A stretch of 64,000 nucleotides of DNA, from contig CAWHEX010000010.1 of NCBI GenBank assembly GCA_963828625.1, positions 124,001 through 188,000 of the forward strand. Direction: 5' to 3'. This document shows positions 1 to 7,562 of the stretch, piece after piece. Made by a program: the position numbers and the translations under genes. The DNA is from PALSA-894 sp963828625 (GTDB lineage: Bacteria; Pseudomonadota; Alphaproteobacteria; Rhizobiales; Xanthobacteraceae). A model generated the notes under the pieces. The model saw only the letters and a list, made by a program, of their open reading frames with translations, was not told the origin of the DNA and made no database searches. Numbering within the stretch: position 1 is the stretch's first letter; each line of letters begins with the position of its first letter.

Positions 1-2848
1 GATCGGCGCCCTTCGGATAATTCCCGCGCTGATCGACGCCCTGGAACCAGCCACCGAAGTGGAACGGACACCAGGTCACGCCCTTGCCGACGCGTTCGGT
101 GACGAGCGCCTTCATGCGCGCCTTGGAGTCGAGCTCGGCGCCGGTGACCCAGACCCAGCCACCGTCCTTGATGCCGCGCTCGGACGCATCCGCAGGATTG
201 ATCTCGATGAACATGTCCTGCTGCAGTTCGGCGAGCCACTTGTTGGAGCGCGTCTCTTCGCCGCCGCCCTCGTATTCGACCAGGCGGCCGGAGGTGAGGA
301 TGAGCGGGAACGCCTTGGCGACGCCCTTCTCGACCGCCGCCTTCTGCACGTCGAAGCCCACGTTCGGCATCCTGAACTGCCGTGCATTCGGCAGCGTCGG
401 ATACTTCGCGACGAGGTCGGGGCGCGGCGTATAGATCGGCTCGCGGTGCGTCGGGATGGCGTCGGGCAGGCCGAACGCGTTGGCGCGCGCCTTGCCGTTG
501 CCGTACGGGATGCAGCCGTGCTCGATCGAGACGCGCTGGATGCCGCCCGAAAGATCGATCGACCACGACACCGAGTCCGGATTGGCCGGGTTGACCTTCT
601 GGATCACGGCGAGCTCGGCCTCGGTGAGGTCCTTGTCCCAGCCGAGCTTCTTGAGCACGCCGAGCGTGAACTCCGGATAGCCGTCCTTGATCTCGCTGTC
701 CTTGGAGTAATAGCCGTTGCCGAGCAGGCTCACCTTGCGCTTCGAGCCGTCGGGGAGCGTCTCCTCGCGCTCCACGCCGAACCGTGCGCGGAACGTGCCG
801 CCGCCTTCCTTGATCGACAGGTTGGTGTTGTAGAGCAGCGGCGTGCCCGGATGCTTGAACTCCGGCGTACCCCAGCACGGCCACGGCAGGCCGTAGTAAT
901 CACCCTTGTTCGGGCCAACCGTGGCCTTCTGGGTGAGCATGTCGAAGTCTTTCTGGTTCGCCATGTGCGACTTCAGCCGCTCCGGCGACTGGCCGCAGTA
1001 GCCGGTCGACCATCCGCCGCGGTTGATCTCGCGGAGAATGTCCTCGGGCACCGGCACGTTGTTCTCGACCTTGATGTTCTTGAACATCGCGTCGGCGAAG
1101 CCGAGCTTCTTGGCGAGGAGATACATCACCTCGTTGTCGTCTTTCGACTCGAAGATCGGCTTGACGATCTGCTCGCCCCACTGGATCGCGCGGTTCGAGG
1201 CCGTGCGCGAGCCCGCGGTCTCGTAGCTGGTCGCGATCGGCAGCAGATACGTGTTGTTCTTGCGGTTGGGTGCGAGCGCCGCCCAGGTCGTCGGGTGCGG
1301 GTCCGCCACAACGAGCAGATCGAGCGCCTCGATGCCCTTCTGCGCGTTCGGCATGCGCGTCACGGTGTTGCCGCCGTGGCCCATGACGAACATGCACTTG
1401 ATGTTGTCCTTCTGCGAGACGTCCTTCTTTTCGTAGAGCGTCGCGTCGAACCAGCGGGTCGACGGGATGCCCGGCGTGTTCATGGTGTTCGACACCTTGC
1501 CGTCCGCCGCGGTGATCTTGTCGAAGCGCTCGACGAACCAGTCGTACGGCGTTTCCCAGACGCGCGCCCAGTGCCGCCACGCGCCTTCGACGAGGCCGTA
1601 GTAGAGCGGCAGCGTCACGATATCGAGGCCGAGGTCGGTCGCGCCCTGCACGTTGGTGTGGCCGCGGAAGATGTTGGCGCCGGTGCCCGGCGCGCCGACG
1701 TTGCCGGTCGCGAGCAGCGCGATGCAGAACGCGCGCACGTTCGCGGTGCCGACGGTGTGCTGGGTCGCGCCCATGCACCAGATCAGCGTCGAGGGCTTCT
1801 CGGTCGCGAACATCTTCGCGACGCGCTCGAGCTGCGCCGGCGGCACGCCCGTGATCTTCTCGACTTCGTCCGGCGTGTACTTTTCGACTTCCTTGCGGAT
1901 GTCGTCCATGCCGTACACGCGCTGCTCGATGAACTGCTTGTCTTCCCAGCCGTTCTTGAAGATGTGCCAGAGCATGCCCCAGATCACCGGAATGTCGGTG
2001 CCGGAACGGATGCGCACATACTCGGTGGCGTGCGCGGCCGTGCGGGTCAGGCGCGGGTCGATCACGATCATGTTCGCCCGCTGCATCTCCTTGCCTTCAA
2101 GGACATGCTGCAGCGACACCGGATGCGCCTCGGCGGGGTTGCCGCCCATGATGATCATGGTCTTGGCGTTGCGGATGTCCGTGTAGCTGTTGGTCATCGC
2201 GCCGTAGCCCCACGTGTTCGCGACGCCCGCGACCGTGGTGGAGTGACAGATGCGCGCCTGATGGTCCGAATTGTTCGTGCCCCAGTACGCCGCGAGCTTG
2301 CGGTTGAGGTAGGAGCCTTCGTTGGTGAACTTGGCGGAGCCGAGCCAGTAGACGGAGTCGGCGCCGCTCTTGCCGCGGATCTCCATCAGCTTGTCGCCGA
2401 TCTCGTTGATCGCGACATCCCACGAGATGCGGGTCCACTGCCCGTTCACCATCTTCATCGGGTAGCGCAGACGGCGGTCGCCGTGCACGAGTTCGCGGGT
2501 CGCCGCGCCCTTGGCGCAATGCGATCCGCGCGTGATCGGCGAATCCCAGCCCGGCTCCTGGCCAACCCACACGCCGTTCGACACTTCGGCGATGACGGTG
2601 CAGCCGACCGAGCAATGCGTGCAGATGTTCTTGCGCAGCGTGACGGCCGCGCCCGCCGCCGGCGGAGGGCCGGCTTCGGCCTTGCGCACGCTGCCGAGCG
2701 GCAGCGCGCCGAGCGCGGCGAGACTTCCCGCGGCCAGTCCGGAGCGGCGCAGGAATGCGCGGCGATCGAGACCACCGCCGTTGCGATCGGCCAGCACACC
2801 CGCGAGCGCGGTGCGGCGTGCCTGGCGTTCGGTTCTTTTGATCAGCAC
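1..2848 (-). CDS. fdhA: Formate dehydrogenase catalytic (alpha) subunit, Cys type, 3' end cut by window edge
   Basis: Molybdopterin oxidoreductase that oxidises formate to CO2. The GTG start at 2848 follows a GAGGAGG ribosome site by 5 nt. A twin-arginine signal (DRRAFLRRSGLA, residues 28-39) predicts periplasmic export of the folded enzyme. An N-terminal [4Fe-4S] site is formed by C76, C79, C83 and C111 (CTHCSVGC then GSHC). The active-site segment ARICHSTTVAG carries Cys201 (codon TGT at 2246-2248) where FdnG/FdoG enzymes have selenocysteine, followed by the family motif GGNPAEAHPVS. The frame is open over 949 codons without a shift and leaves the window near the C-terminus, so only a short tail is missing. 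It lies 10 nt downstream of the small Tat protein gene and closes the accessory operon. Beta and gamma subunits are not visible and may lie beyond the left edge. Confidence 0.94.
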   Translation of the reverse strand, partial: MLIKRTERQARRTALAGVLADRNGGGLDRRAFLRRSGLAAGSLAALGALPLGSVRKAEAGPPPAAGAAVTLRKNICTHCSVGCTVIAEVSNGVWVGQEPGWDSPITRGSHCAKGAATRELVHGDRRLRYPMKMVNGQWTRISWDVAINEIGDKLMEIRGKSGADSVYWLGSAKFTNEGSYLNRKLAAYWGTNNSDHQARICHSTTVAGVANTWGYGAMTNSYTDIRNAKTMIIMGGNPAEAHPVSLQHVLEGKEMQRANMIVIDPRLTRTAAHATEYVRIRSGTDIPVIWGMLWHIFKNGWEDKQFIEQRVYGMDDIRKEVEKYTPDEVEKITGVPPAQLERVAKMFATEKPSTLIWCMGATQHTVGTANVRAFCIALLATGNVGAPGTGANIFRGHTNVQGATDLGLDIVTLPLYYGLVEGAWRHWARVWETPYDWFVERFDKITAADGKVSNTMNTPGIPSTRWFDATLYEKKDVSQKDNIKCMFVMGHGGNTVTRMPNAQKGIEALDLLVVADPHPTTWAALAPNRKNNTYLLPIATSYETAGSRTASNRAIQWGEQIVKPIFESKDDNEVMYLLAKKLGFADAMFKNIKVENNVPVPEDILREINRGGWSTGYCGQSPERLKSHMANQKDFDMLTQKATVGPNKGDYYGLPWPCWGTPEFKHPGTPLLYNTNLSIKEGGGTFRARFGVEREETLPDGSKRKVSLLGNGYYSKDSEIKDGYPEFTLGVLKKLGWDKDLTEAELAVIQKVNPANPDSVSWSIDLSGGIQRVSIEHGCIPYGNGKARANAFGLPDAIPTHREPIYTPRPDLVAKYPTLPNARQFRMPNVGFDVQKAAVEKGVAKAFPLILTSGRLVEYEGGGEETRSNKWLAELQQDMFIEINPADASERGIKDGGWVWVTGAELDSKARMKALVTERVGKGVTWCPFHFGGWFQGVDQRGNYPKGAD

Positions 2849-2858
2849 AGGGGCCTCC

Positions 2859-3062
2859 TCAGCTCGGATAGCGGTTGACGCGATAGAACGTCTTCACGTG
2901 ATCGGTTTCCTTGTAGCGAGCCTTGCGCTTCTCATCGTTCGTCTCGGTGTCGGCTTTCGCCTCACCGGCGGCGAGCGGCGCGGCTGCGCCCGCGGCGGCG
3001 CCAACGCCCAGCACGCGAAGGAACTCACGACGGCCAACCGCCGTCTTGCCCTTGGATTGCAT
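2859..3062 (-). CDS. Small Tat-signal protein of the formate dehydrogenase operon
   Basis: A 67-residue protein starting at ATG 3062 behind GAGGAGGAA. A twin-arginine motif (GRREFLRVLG, residues 11-20) and a short Ala-rich hydrophobic stretch are followed by a charged tail (ETNDEKRKARYKE) ending in FYRVNRYPS. It sits directly upstream of fdhA and downstream of the TorD-like chaperone, an order I recall from rhizobial and related fdh loci, where this tiny protein is annotated as a formate dehydrogenase region Tat-signal protein. Its function is unknown. By inference it is an exported or co-exported assembly factor or small subunit of the dehydrogenase. Too short for confident domain assignment. 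Confidence 0.85.
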   Translation of the reverse strand: MQSKGKTAVGRREFLRVLGVGAAAGAAAPLAAGEAKADTETNDEKRKARYKETDHVKTFYRVNRYPS

Positions 3063-3094
3063 CGCGATTCCTCCTCGTCGTTTCTGCGCCCCGG

Positions 3095-3868
3095 TTACCC
3101 GGCGTACGCAAAGGCTTCCGTTTCGATGTCCATGAATGTCCGGCCCAACGTTCCCACCTGGCGGTAGAAGTCGGCGGACTCGGCGCGTTCGATGTCGGCG
3201 AACAAGCGTCCCATCCAGGGCGCCATGTGCTTTTCGAACAGGCGGCGCTCCGCGCCTTCCGGCGCCGGGAAGCGGCCACCCGCGAACGCCGCCATGATCT
3301 CGCAAAGCGTCGCGGCGTGATCCTCAGGCTCGTAGTTTCCTTCCACGCGTTCGACGCCGAACTCCGCGAGATCGTCGCGCAGACGCGCGAGCGGACGTTC
3401 GTTGAGAAAGCCAGTGAGATAGTAGGACGCGTAGGGAAGGATCTCGCCGCGCCCGATCCCGATGAAGAGATTGAAATACTCGCGCTCGATCGCGCTCCCC
3501 GAAACGCGCGTTGCCGCCTCGCCGAGCGCCACGTGCGCAACGCCGAGCGGACTGGCGTCACCGCCAAGACGCGCGAGACGCGCGATCAACGCGGCGTCGG
3601 GCGCGCGCATGAGCAAAGCCGAGAGCAGCGCGTATTCCTGCGCGCGCGCCTGATCGATCTCGTCGATCGTGCTGGCGGGTTGTTCGCGGTAGAGGTCTGG
3701 CCGCAGGCGAACCCGCTCGACGCCGGTTGCGGCCTCAACGGCCAGCACGCGCTCGGCGGGAACTTTGTCCCAGTTCGATACGGAAGGCTGTGAAATACCA
3801 ATGCGTCGCGCGAGTTCGGAAACTCCGCCGACCGCCTGGATCGCCGCGCTCAAGCCCCGGTCGCGCAT
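3095..3868 (-). CDS. TorD-family chaperone with N-terminal Cro/YdaS-type HTH domain
   Basis: A 257-residue protein from ATG 3868. Residues 1-60 look like a Cro/YdaS helix-turn-helix: GLSAAIQAVGGVSELARRIG is followed by ISQPSVSNWDKVPAERVLAVE, where QPSVSNW is the recognition-helix style. Residues about 75-257 match TorD/DmsD/NarJ-type chaperones: all-helical, with EREYFNLFIGIGRGEILPYASYY and NYEPEDHAATLCEIMA as typical blocks. TorD-family chaperones bind the Tat signal and apo-form of one molybdoenzyme, so the likely client is FdhA, two genes downstream. The DNA-binding domain suggests the protein could also sense unmatured enzyme and regulate the operon, which is inference. It stops 32 nt before the small Tat protein gene. 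A 114-nt gap separates it from the DUF3306 gene, and a promoter there is possible. Confidence 0.88.
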   Translation of the reverse strand: MRDRGLSAAIQAVGGVSELARRIGISQPSVSNWDKVPAERVLAVEAATGVERVRLRPDLYREQPASTIDEIDQARAQEYALLSALLMRAPDAALIARLARLGGDASPLGVAHVALGEAATRVSGSAIEREYFNLFIGIGRGEILPYASYYLTGFLNERPLARLRDDLAEFGVERVEGNYEPEDHAATLCEIMAAFAGGRFPAPEGAERRLFEKHMAPWMGRLFADIERAESADFYRQVGTLGRTFMDIETEAFAYAG

Positions 3869-3982
3869 TCGCGAGTGTCTTGCTCCGTGCCGCCCCGCAC
3901 AGATGAGAAGCGTTCCAAAATGCTAGTTCTCAGCGACCGTTGTGGTCAATAGCTGGGCAATAGTCCGAGGCTATAACTTTCG

Positions 3983-4694
3983 TTATTCCGGCAACGCGCT
4001 GCCGTGGGCACGCCGCACTATTTGTTTTGGTTTTTCGACTACTTCCGCTTGGTCATTTTGCATTGCAACATCATTGTTATTGCTTTGCAGCAATACTTCG
4101 CCGCTCATGACTTGGGCAGGAGTTTCACGGACGGAATCTGGGCCGGGCAGCACCTGCGATCCCTCCGGCTCGGGCCGCTCGCTTCCTATCTCTTTGGATT
4201 CATTCAAATCTTCCGACGCCTCGGATCGCATCGACGCGTCTTCGGCGGCTCGCTTCGTTTGCTCGCCGATGCTGTCGACGATGCCGGCGACCATCCGCCG
4301 GATGTCCTCGCTCGCTTCCAGCGGACCGAAGCCCGGCATCGCAGTTGGGGTCGGTGAAGTCCCACGCGTTCTCGGCAAGGCCGACGAAATCGCGGATCGC
4401 GGGATCGACCGTCCACACGCGTCGAAGCGCCGCACGGGTGAGGTCCGCCGGTACGCCCGCGCGCAGGAAGGCGGTCGCATCCGACAGCGCGGTGATTGAT
4501 TCGACCGGCGGCAGGCTCGCGGGATCGAACGCGGCTTCGGCTTCCGGAGTCGCCGCGTTGGCTTTCGCGATGTCATTCGCCGGTGCTGTGCCGGCATCCA
4601 CATCCGCGTTCGTTTCAGTCTCGTCCGGGCGCGCGACGTCGCCCGCCTCGCGTTTGCGGCGCGACCATCGCTTGAGGAAATCCTCCTCGCTCAT
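3983..4694 (-). CDS. DUF3306 family protein (one frameshift)
   Basis: Starts at ATG 4694, overlapping the stop of the DUF3305 gene (ATGA). The N-terminal half reads MSEEDFLKRWSRRKREA, the usual opening of DUF3306 proteins, and ends in a conserved block WDFTDP-TAMPGFGPLEASEDI. The block continues in another frame because the run at 4347-4350 is one G too long (plus strand). The real protein would be about 236 residues, acidic and low-complexity, with no membrane segment. DUF3306 is characteristically encoded next to DUF3305 and formate dehydrogenase genes in alpha- and betaproteobacteria, and its function is unknown. The length, 712 nt, is 711 plus one, as expected for a single inserted base. 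A biosynthetic or assembly role for the dehydrogenase is inferred only from position. Confidence 0.8.
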
Positions 4695-5197
4695 TCGTCG
4701 TGATCTCCGTAGCCGCGGCGGCGCGCCAGCGTTTCGGGATCGGCGCGATCGCGCTTGCGCTTGAAGAACGGTCGATCGACATGGTGCTCGGCGACGAATG
4801 CCGCAACGATCTCCTGGATCGACGGCGGCATCGGAACGGCCTCGACGATATTGTTGCCGGCCTCGGTCATGGCCTCGCCTTCCGAAGGGTCTGCCGTGAC
4901 GCCGGACAATTCATACGGCGGATCGGACTCGGTCGGTCGCAGCACCACCCAGAGCGCAGGCGAGCCGGTCGCGAGATTGTCGCGATACGCGCCGGTTTCG
5001 TTGACGTGGAGCGCGATGTCCGCGCGTCCCGCATAGAAGGTCGCGCGCTCGTCGTCGCCGCTCAGCCTGGTCCACGGCGCCGTATCCGGCTCACCCGCGA
5101 GCGTCGCCACCGGCCGCCACAGATAGTCGATCCACTGGCTCGCGCTTTTGGCGCGCTCGACCACGACACCGACAGGAATGCGGACGGGCGCGCTCAT
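4691..5197 (-). CDS. DUF3305 family protein
   Basis: 168 residues from ATG 5197, overlapping the upstream stop by 4 nt (ATGA). It opens with MSAPVRIPVGVVVERAKSAS and contains WIDYLWRPVATLAGEP, TRLSGDDERATFYAGRADIA and LWVVLRPTES, the recognisable DUF3305 pattern. The C-terminus is basic (FFKRKRDRADPETLARRRGY) and leads into the DUF3306 start. No catalytic motif or signal peptide is evident, so it is probably cytoplasmic. Tight translational coupling on both sides implies stoichiometric production with DUF6352 and DUF3306. The function is unknown; the genomic link with formate dehydrogenase is the only clue. Confidence 0.85.
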   Translation of the reverse strand: MSAPVRIPVGVVVERAKSASQWIDYLWRPVATLAGEPDTAPWTRLSGDDERATFYAGRADIALHVNETGAYRDNLATGSPALWVVLRPTESDPPYELSGVTADPSEGEAMTEAGNNIVEAVPMPPSIQEIVAAFVAEHHVDRPFFKRKRDRADPETLARRRGYGDHDE

Positions 5198-6198
5198 GTG
5201 ACGGCCTCCAGGTGGCGCACGGGCAGGCCCGTCACGAGGTTCTGCGGCTTGAAGCGCAACAGCTTGTCGCCGGTCATCGCGAGAATGAGATAGACCGGAT
5301 CGCCGCGCACTTTGTCCATGACAACATCGGGATCGCGGAACGTCAGGCGAAACAGGCCGACCACGCGGGCCGCCATCGCCTCGTCGAGCTCGTCGCCGTT
5401 CCACAGGCGGTCGCCGATCCCACTGCCATCGCTGTCGAGGCCGACATACCAGGTGAATTTGGCGTCGCGCAGCTCGGTGAGCGGCTCGATGTCGACGTCG
5501 ACATTGAGAAGATGCGCGATCCAGCGCCGCATCGCCTCGGCGAGCGCCACAAGGCCGCGCCGCCCGGCGGTCAGGTCGATGGCGACGTGAAACAGGTCGC
5601 TGTGCTCGAAATAGTGATCGGCATTTTCGTCCGACATGACGTCGATCTCGGCTTCCGCCGGAATGCCGAGCATCGAGACGAGCGGCGAGGCCGGCGTGCC
5701 GGACGTTCCGCCGATAGTTTCTTCATCCGCAGCGATCAGCGAACCCTCGTGCAGGGTCATGCGCTGCGTGCGGAAGAACAGTTCGGCGGCGCGCAGCACG
5801 AACGGATCCTCGCAGCCATCGAGCGCATTGCGCAGGATGACGTGCACGAGCTGATTGAGAAAGATGTGCGGGACTTTCGCGCCGGAGCGCGCGATATCGA
5901 GATAGGCCGCTTCCAGCGTCTTGTGGCGCGTCAGATGATCGCGGAACGCGATCATGACCTGCCAGTTCTCGCGCGCGTCCTTGTCCGCGATGGCGGCGAT
6001 CTCGTCGCGCGCCACCGCGCGGCGCGGATCGGCCATCAGCGTGCCATGCAGGGTTTTCTCCACCACGCAGGCTTCAGGCGGCGGCGTGAGTTCGGGCCGC
6101 GCCAGATAGACTTTCAGGAAATCGTCGGTCACGGCGAGCCCGCCGCCTTCGTCGCGATCGAGCAGATGGTGGCCGCAGGAGAGCCAGAAGTCCCTCAT
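5194..6198 (-). CDS. DUF6352 family protein
   Basis: A 334-residue, intact protein beginning MRDFWLSCGHHLLDRDEGGG. This start is 4 nt inside the end of the DUF6505 gene. Distinctive blocks are FLKVYLARPELTPPPEAC, HKTLEAAYLDIARSG, DGCEDPFVLRAAELFFRTQR and FTWYVGLDSDGSGIGD. It is mostly helical and soluble with no signal peptide. The Cys/His pair in its first line (SCGHH) is conserved-looking and could bind a metal, but this is speculation. It belongs to a family I know only as DUF6352, found with DUF3305 and DUF3306 beside formate dehydrogenase genes. No biochemical role has been assigned. Confidence 0.8.
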   Translation of the reverse strand: MRDFWLSCGHHLLDRDEGGGLAVTDDFLKVYLARPELTPPPEACVVEKTLHGTLMADPRRAVARDEIAAIADKDARENWQVMIAFRDHLTRHKTLEAAYLDIARSGAKVPHIFLNQLVHVILRNALDGCEDPFVLRAAELFFRTQRMTLHEGSLIAADEETIGGTSGTPASPLVSMLGIPAEAEIDVMSDENADHYFEHSDLFHVAIDLTAGRRGLVALAEAMRRWIAHLLNVDVDIEPLTELRDAKFTWYVGLDSDGSGIGDRLWNGDELDEAMAARVVGLFRLTFRDPDVVMDKVRGDPVYLILAMTGDKLLRFKPQNLVTGLPVRHLEAVT

Positions 6199-6738
6199 GG
6201 CCGCTCCGCCTTGTTCGCCGCCATCGCGACCAGGTCGACCTCATCGCCGGGCTGTTCCTCGCCTTCGACTTCGAGGAACGAGAACGCGCGCATCGGCTTG
6301 GCATCTCCGCGCGGATGCAGCGAGCGGAACGCCTCGCGCACTTCGCCGTCCTCACAGGTGCGATGGACCGCGATCAGCGTATCGGCCGGGTGATTGCACA
6401 GCGACTCGGCGAACGCGACTTCTTCCTCGGCGGCGGCGCGCGCCGTTGCAATGTCGGGCGCACCGAAATGCGCAACGAGCTGCTGCGCAAGCCGCTCCAC
6501 CAGTGCGGCGCGATCGGCTTCGCTCGCCTCGACGATCTGCACCAGCGTGGACCAGCCGAGCGACTCGACGCCAAGGAAAGCGCCGCGAAACGCCGAACGC
6601 GCCTTGCCTTCCAGCTTTCGCCGCATCGGCGTTCCAGAACGCGAAAGCGCCCGACACAGCCCAATCGCCGGGCTCCGCGGCCCGTTCGAACACGAACGTG
6701 TCGGAGGAATCGAGCCGGATGGTGCGGATCAGCTTCAC
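6195..6738 (-). CDS. DUF6505 family protein (one frameshift)
   Basis: Starts at GTG 6738, overlapping the stop of the ligase-like gene (GTGA), and runs KLIRTIRLDSSDTFVFERAA then AVSGAFAFW. The frame shifts in the TTT run at 6616-6618 (plus strand), where one extra base converts AAG to AAAG in the coding strand. The continuation is LEGKARSAFRGAFLGVESLG and WSTLVQIVEAS, ending ...MAANKAERP. Reconstructed length is about 180 residues. No known catalytic motif was seen. The protein resembles the DUF6505 family encoded in the same cassette in rhizobia. The overlaps at both ends place it firmly in the fdh accessory operon. Confidence 0.78.
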
Positions 6739-7496
6739 GTGCGCGGCCCGCGCGTGTGCGGATCGAGCCATGACGGCGTGGCGAGCGCCGGCACGAGCTT
6801 CATGCGCTCGACCTCGACCTTGCCGACGCGCCGCATCGTGAGATCGCCGGTCTCGTCAATGTCGCGCCGCACGCCGCGGTCGCGCGGCAGGCGCTTGAGG
6901 TACTCGCTCGCGACCGCGCCGAAGCCGCGCTCCTGCGCGGCATCGACATGGACCATCAGGTGGCGCGCGAAACTGCCGACAAGCTCGGCGGCTGCAACGT
7001 CGGTAAAGCCTTCCTCGTCGAGCGCCGCCGCCATCGGATGCAGCCCCGGATCGTTGCCGGTCATCGACACCATGCGGATCATCGCGCCGAACACCAGCCA
7101 GTCCGGCGGCTCGTCTTCGGGCGCATCTTTCGGCCACGCGAGCCGCCCGCCGCCGATCAGCCCGCCGTCGACGCGGATCGCATCCGGCCAGTCGATCTCG
7201 ATCGGCTTTTCGGGCGGCGCGTGCGCCAGCAGCGCATCGACCAGCGCCACCATGCCGGTGTAGAGCGCACGCCGCGCCGTGCGCAGCGGCTCGTCCGGCT
7301 CCAGCACCACGGCGAACTCGGCGAGATCGAAGCGTCCGACATAGACCAGCGTGCCGGCGCCGCGCGCGGGCGCGATCGTGACAGCGTGCGCGAACGCATC
7401 GCCGACTTCGCGCAGGGTCACCAGCGTGAACGGCGGCGGCAAAATGAGTTCCGGCGCGAACGGCGCACGCGAACGAGAGCGAGTCTCCAGCGGCAA
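6735..7496 (-). CDS. Biotin/lipoate protein ligase-fold protein (probably non-canonical)
   Basis: A 253-residue protein. Its start appears to be TTG 7496 because CGGAGGAC lies 4-5 nt upstream; an ATG start is absent nearby. LPPPFTLVTLREVGDAFAHA and the block IEIDWPDAIRVDGGLIGGG are reminiscent of the BirA/LplA fold (KWPND...RKLAG in BirA). The C-terminal third (EYLKRLPRDRGVRRDIDE... LTMRRVGKVEVERMKL) resembles DUF4444. The position matching the catalytic lysine of ligases (K in RKLAG) reads L or G here, and the Lys of KWPND is Asp. The protein may therefore bind but not ligate a lipoyl or biotinyl group, or it may modify something else. It is the first gene of the accessory operon. Family assignment is fairly secure; the activity is not. 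Confidence 0.75.
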   Translation of the reverse strand: MPLETRSRSRAPFAPELILPPPFTLVTLREVGDAFAHAVTIAPARGAGTLVYVGRFDLAEFAVVLEPDEPLRTARRALYTGMVALVDALLAHAPPEKPIEIDWPDAIRVDGGLIGGGRLAWPKDAPEDEPPDWLVFGAMIRMVSMTGNDPGLHPMAAALDEEGFTDVAAAELVGSFARHLMVHVDAAQERGFGAVASEYLKRLPRDRGVRRDIDETGDLTMRRVGKVEVERMKLVPALATPSWLDPHTRGPRT

Positions 7497-7562
7497 GAGT
7501 CCTCCGCGCTTACTTTCTCTTTAGATTAGTTATAAGTACAGCCGGAACAGGCTGAAAACCAG
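7497..7562. promoter_or_regulatory. Divergent promoter region between ligase-like gene and Fe-S protein
   Basis: This 66-bp gap is the only space between the two outward-facing halves of the fdh cluster. It is conspicuously A+T-rich compared with its flanks (CTTTAGATTAGTTATAAGTA at 7519-7538), with TATAAG/CTTATA as possible -10 elements on both strands. A short inverted repeat, CAGCC-GGAACA-GGCTG, occupies about 7540-7555. Start sites cannot be fixed by eye, so the exact -35/-10 pairs are left open. Confidence 0.4.

Noticed and set aside
59..2878. 939-codon open frame on the plus strand antisense to fdhA
   Set aside because: Composition is Arg/Asp/Val-rich without any domain; it is the mirror frame of a G+C-rich codon-biased gene. 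The minus strand encodes an unmistakable molybdopterin enzyme.
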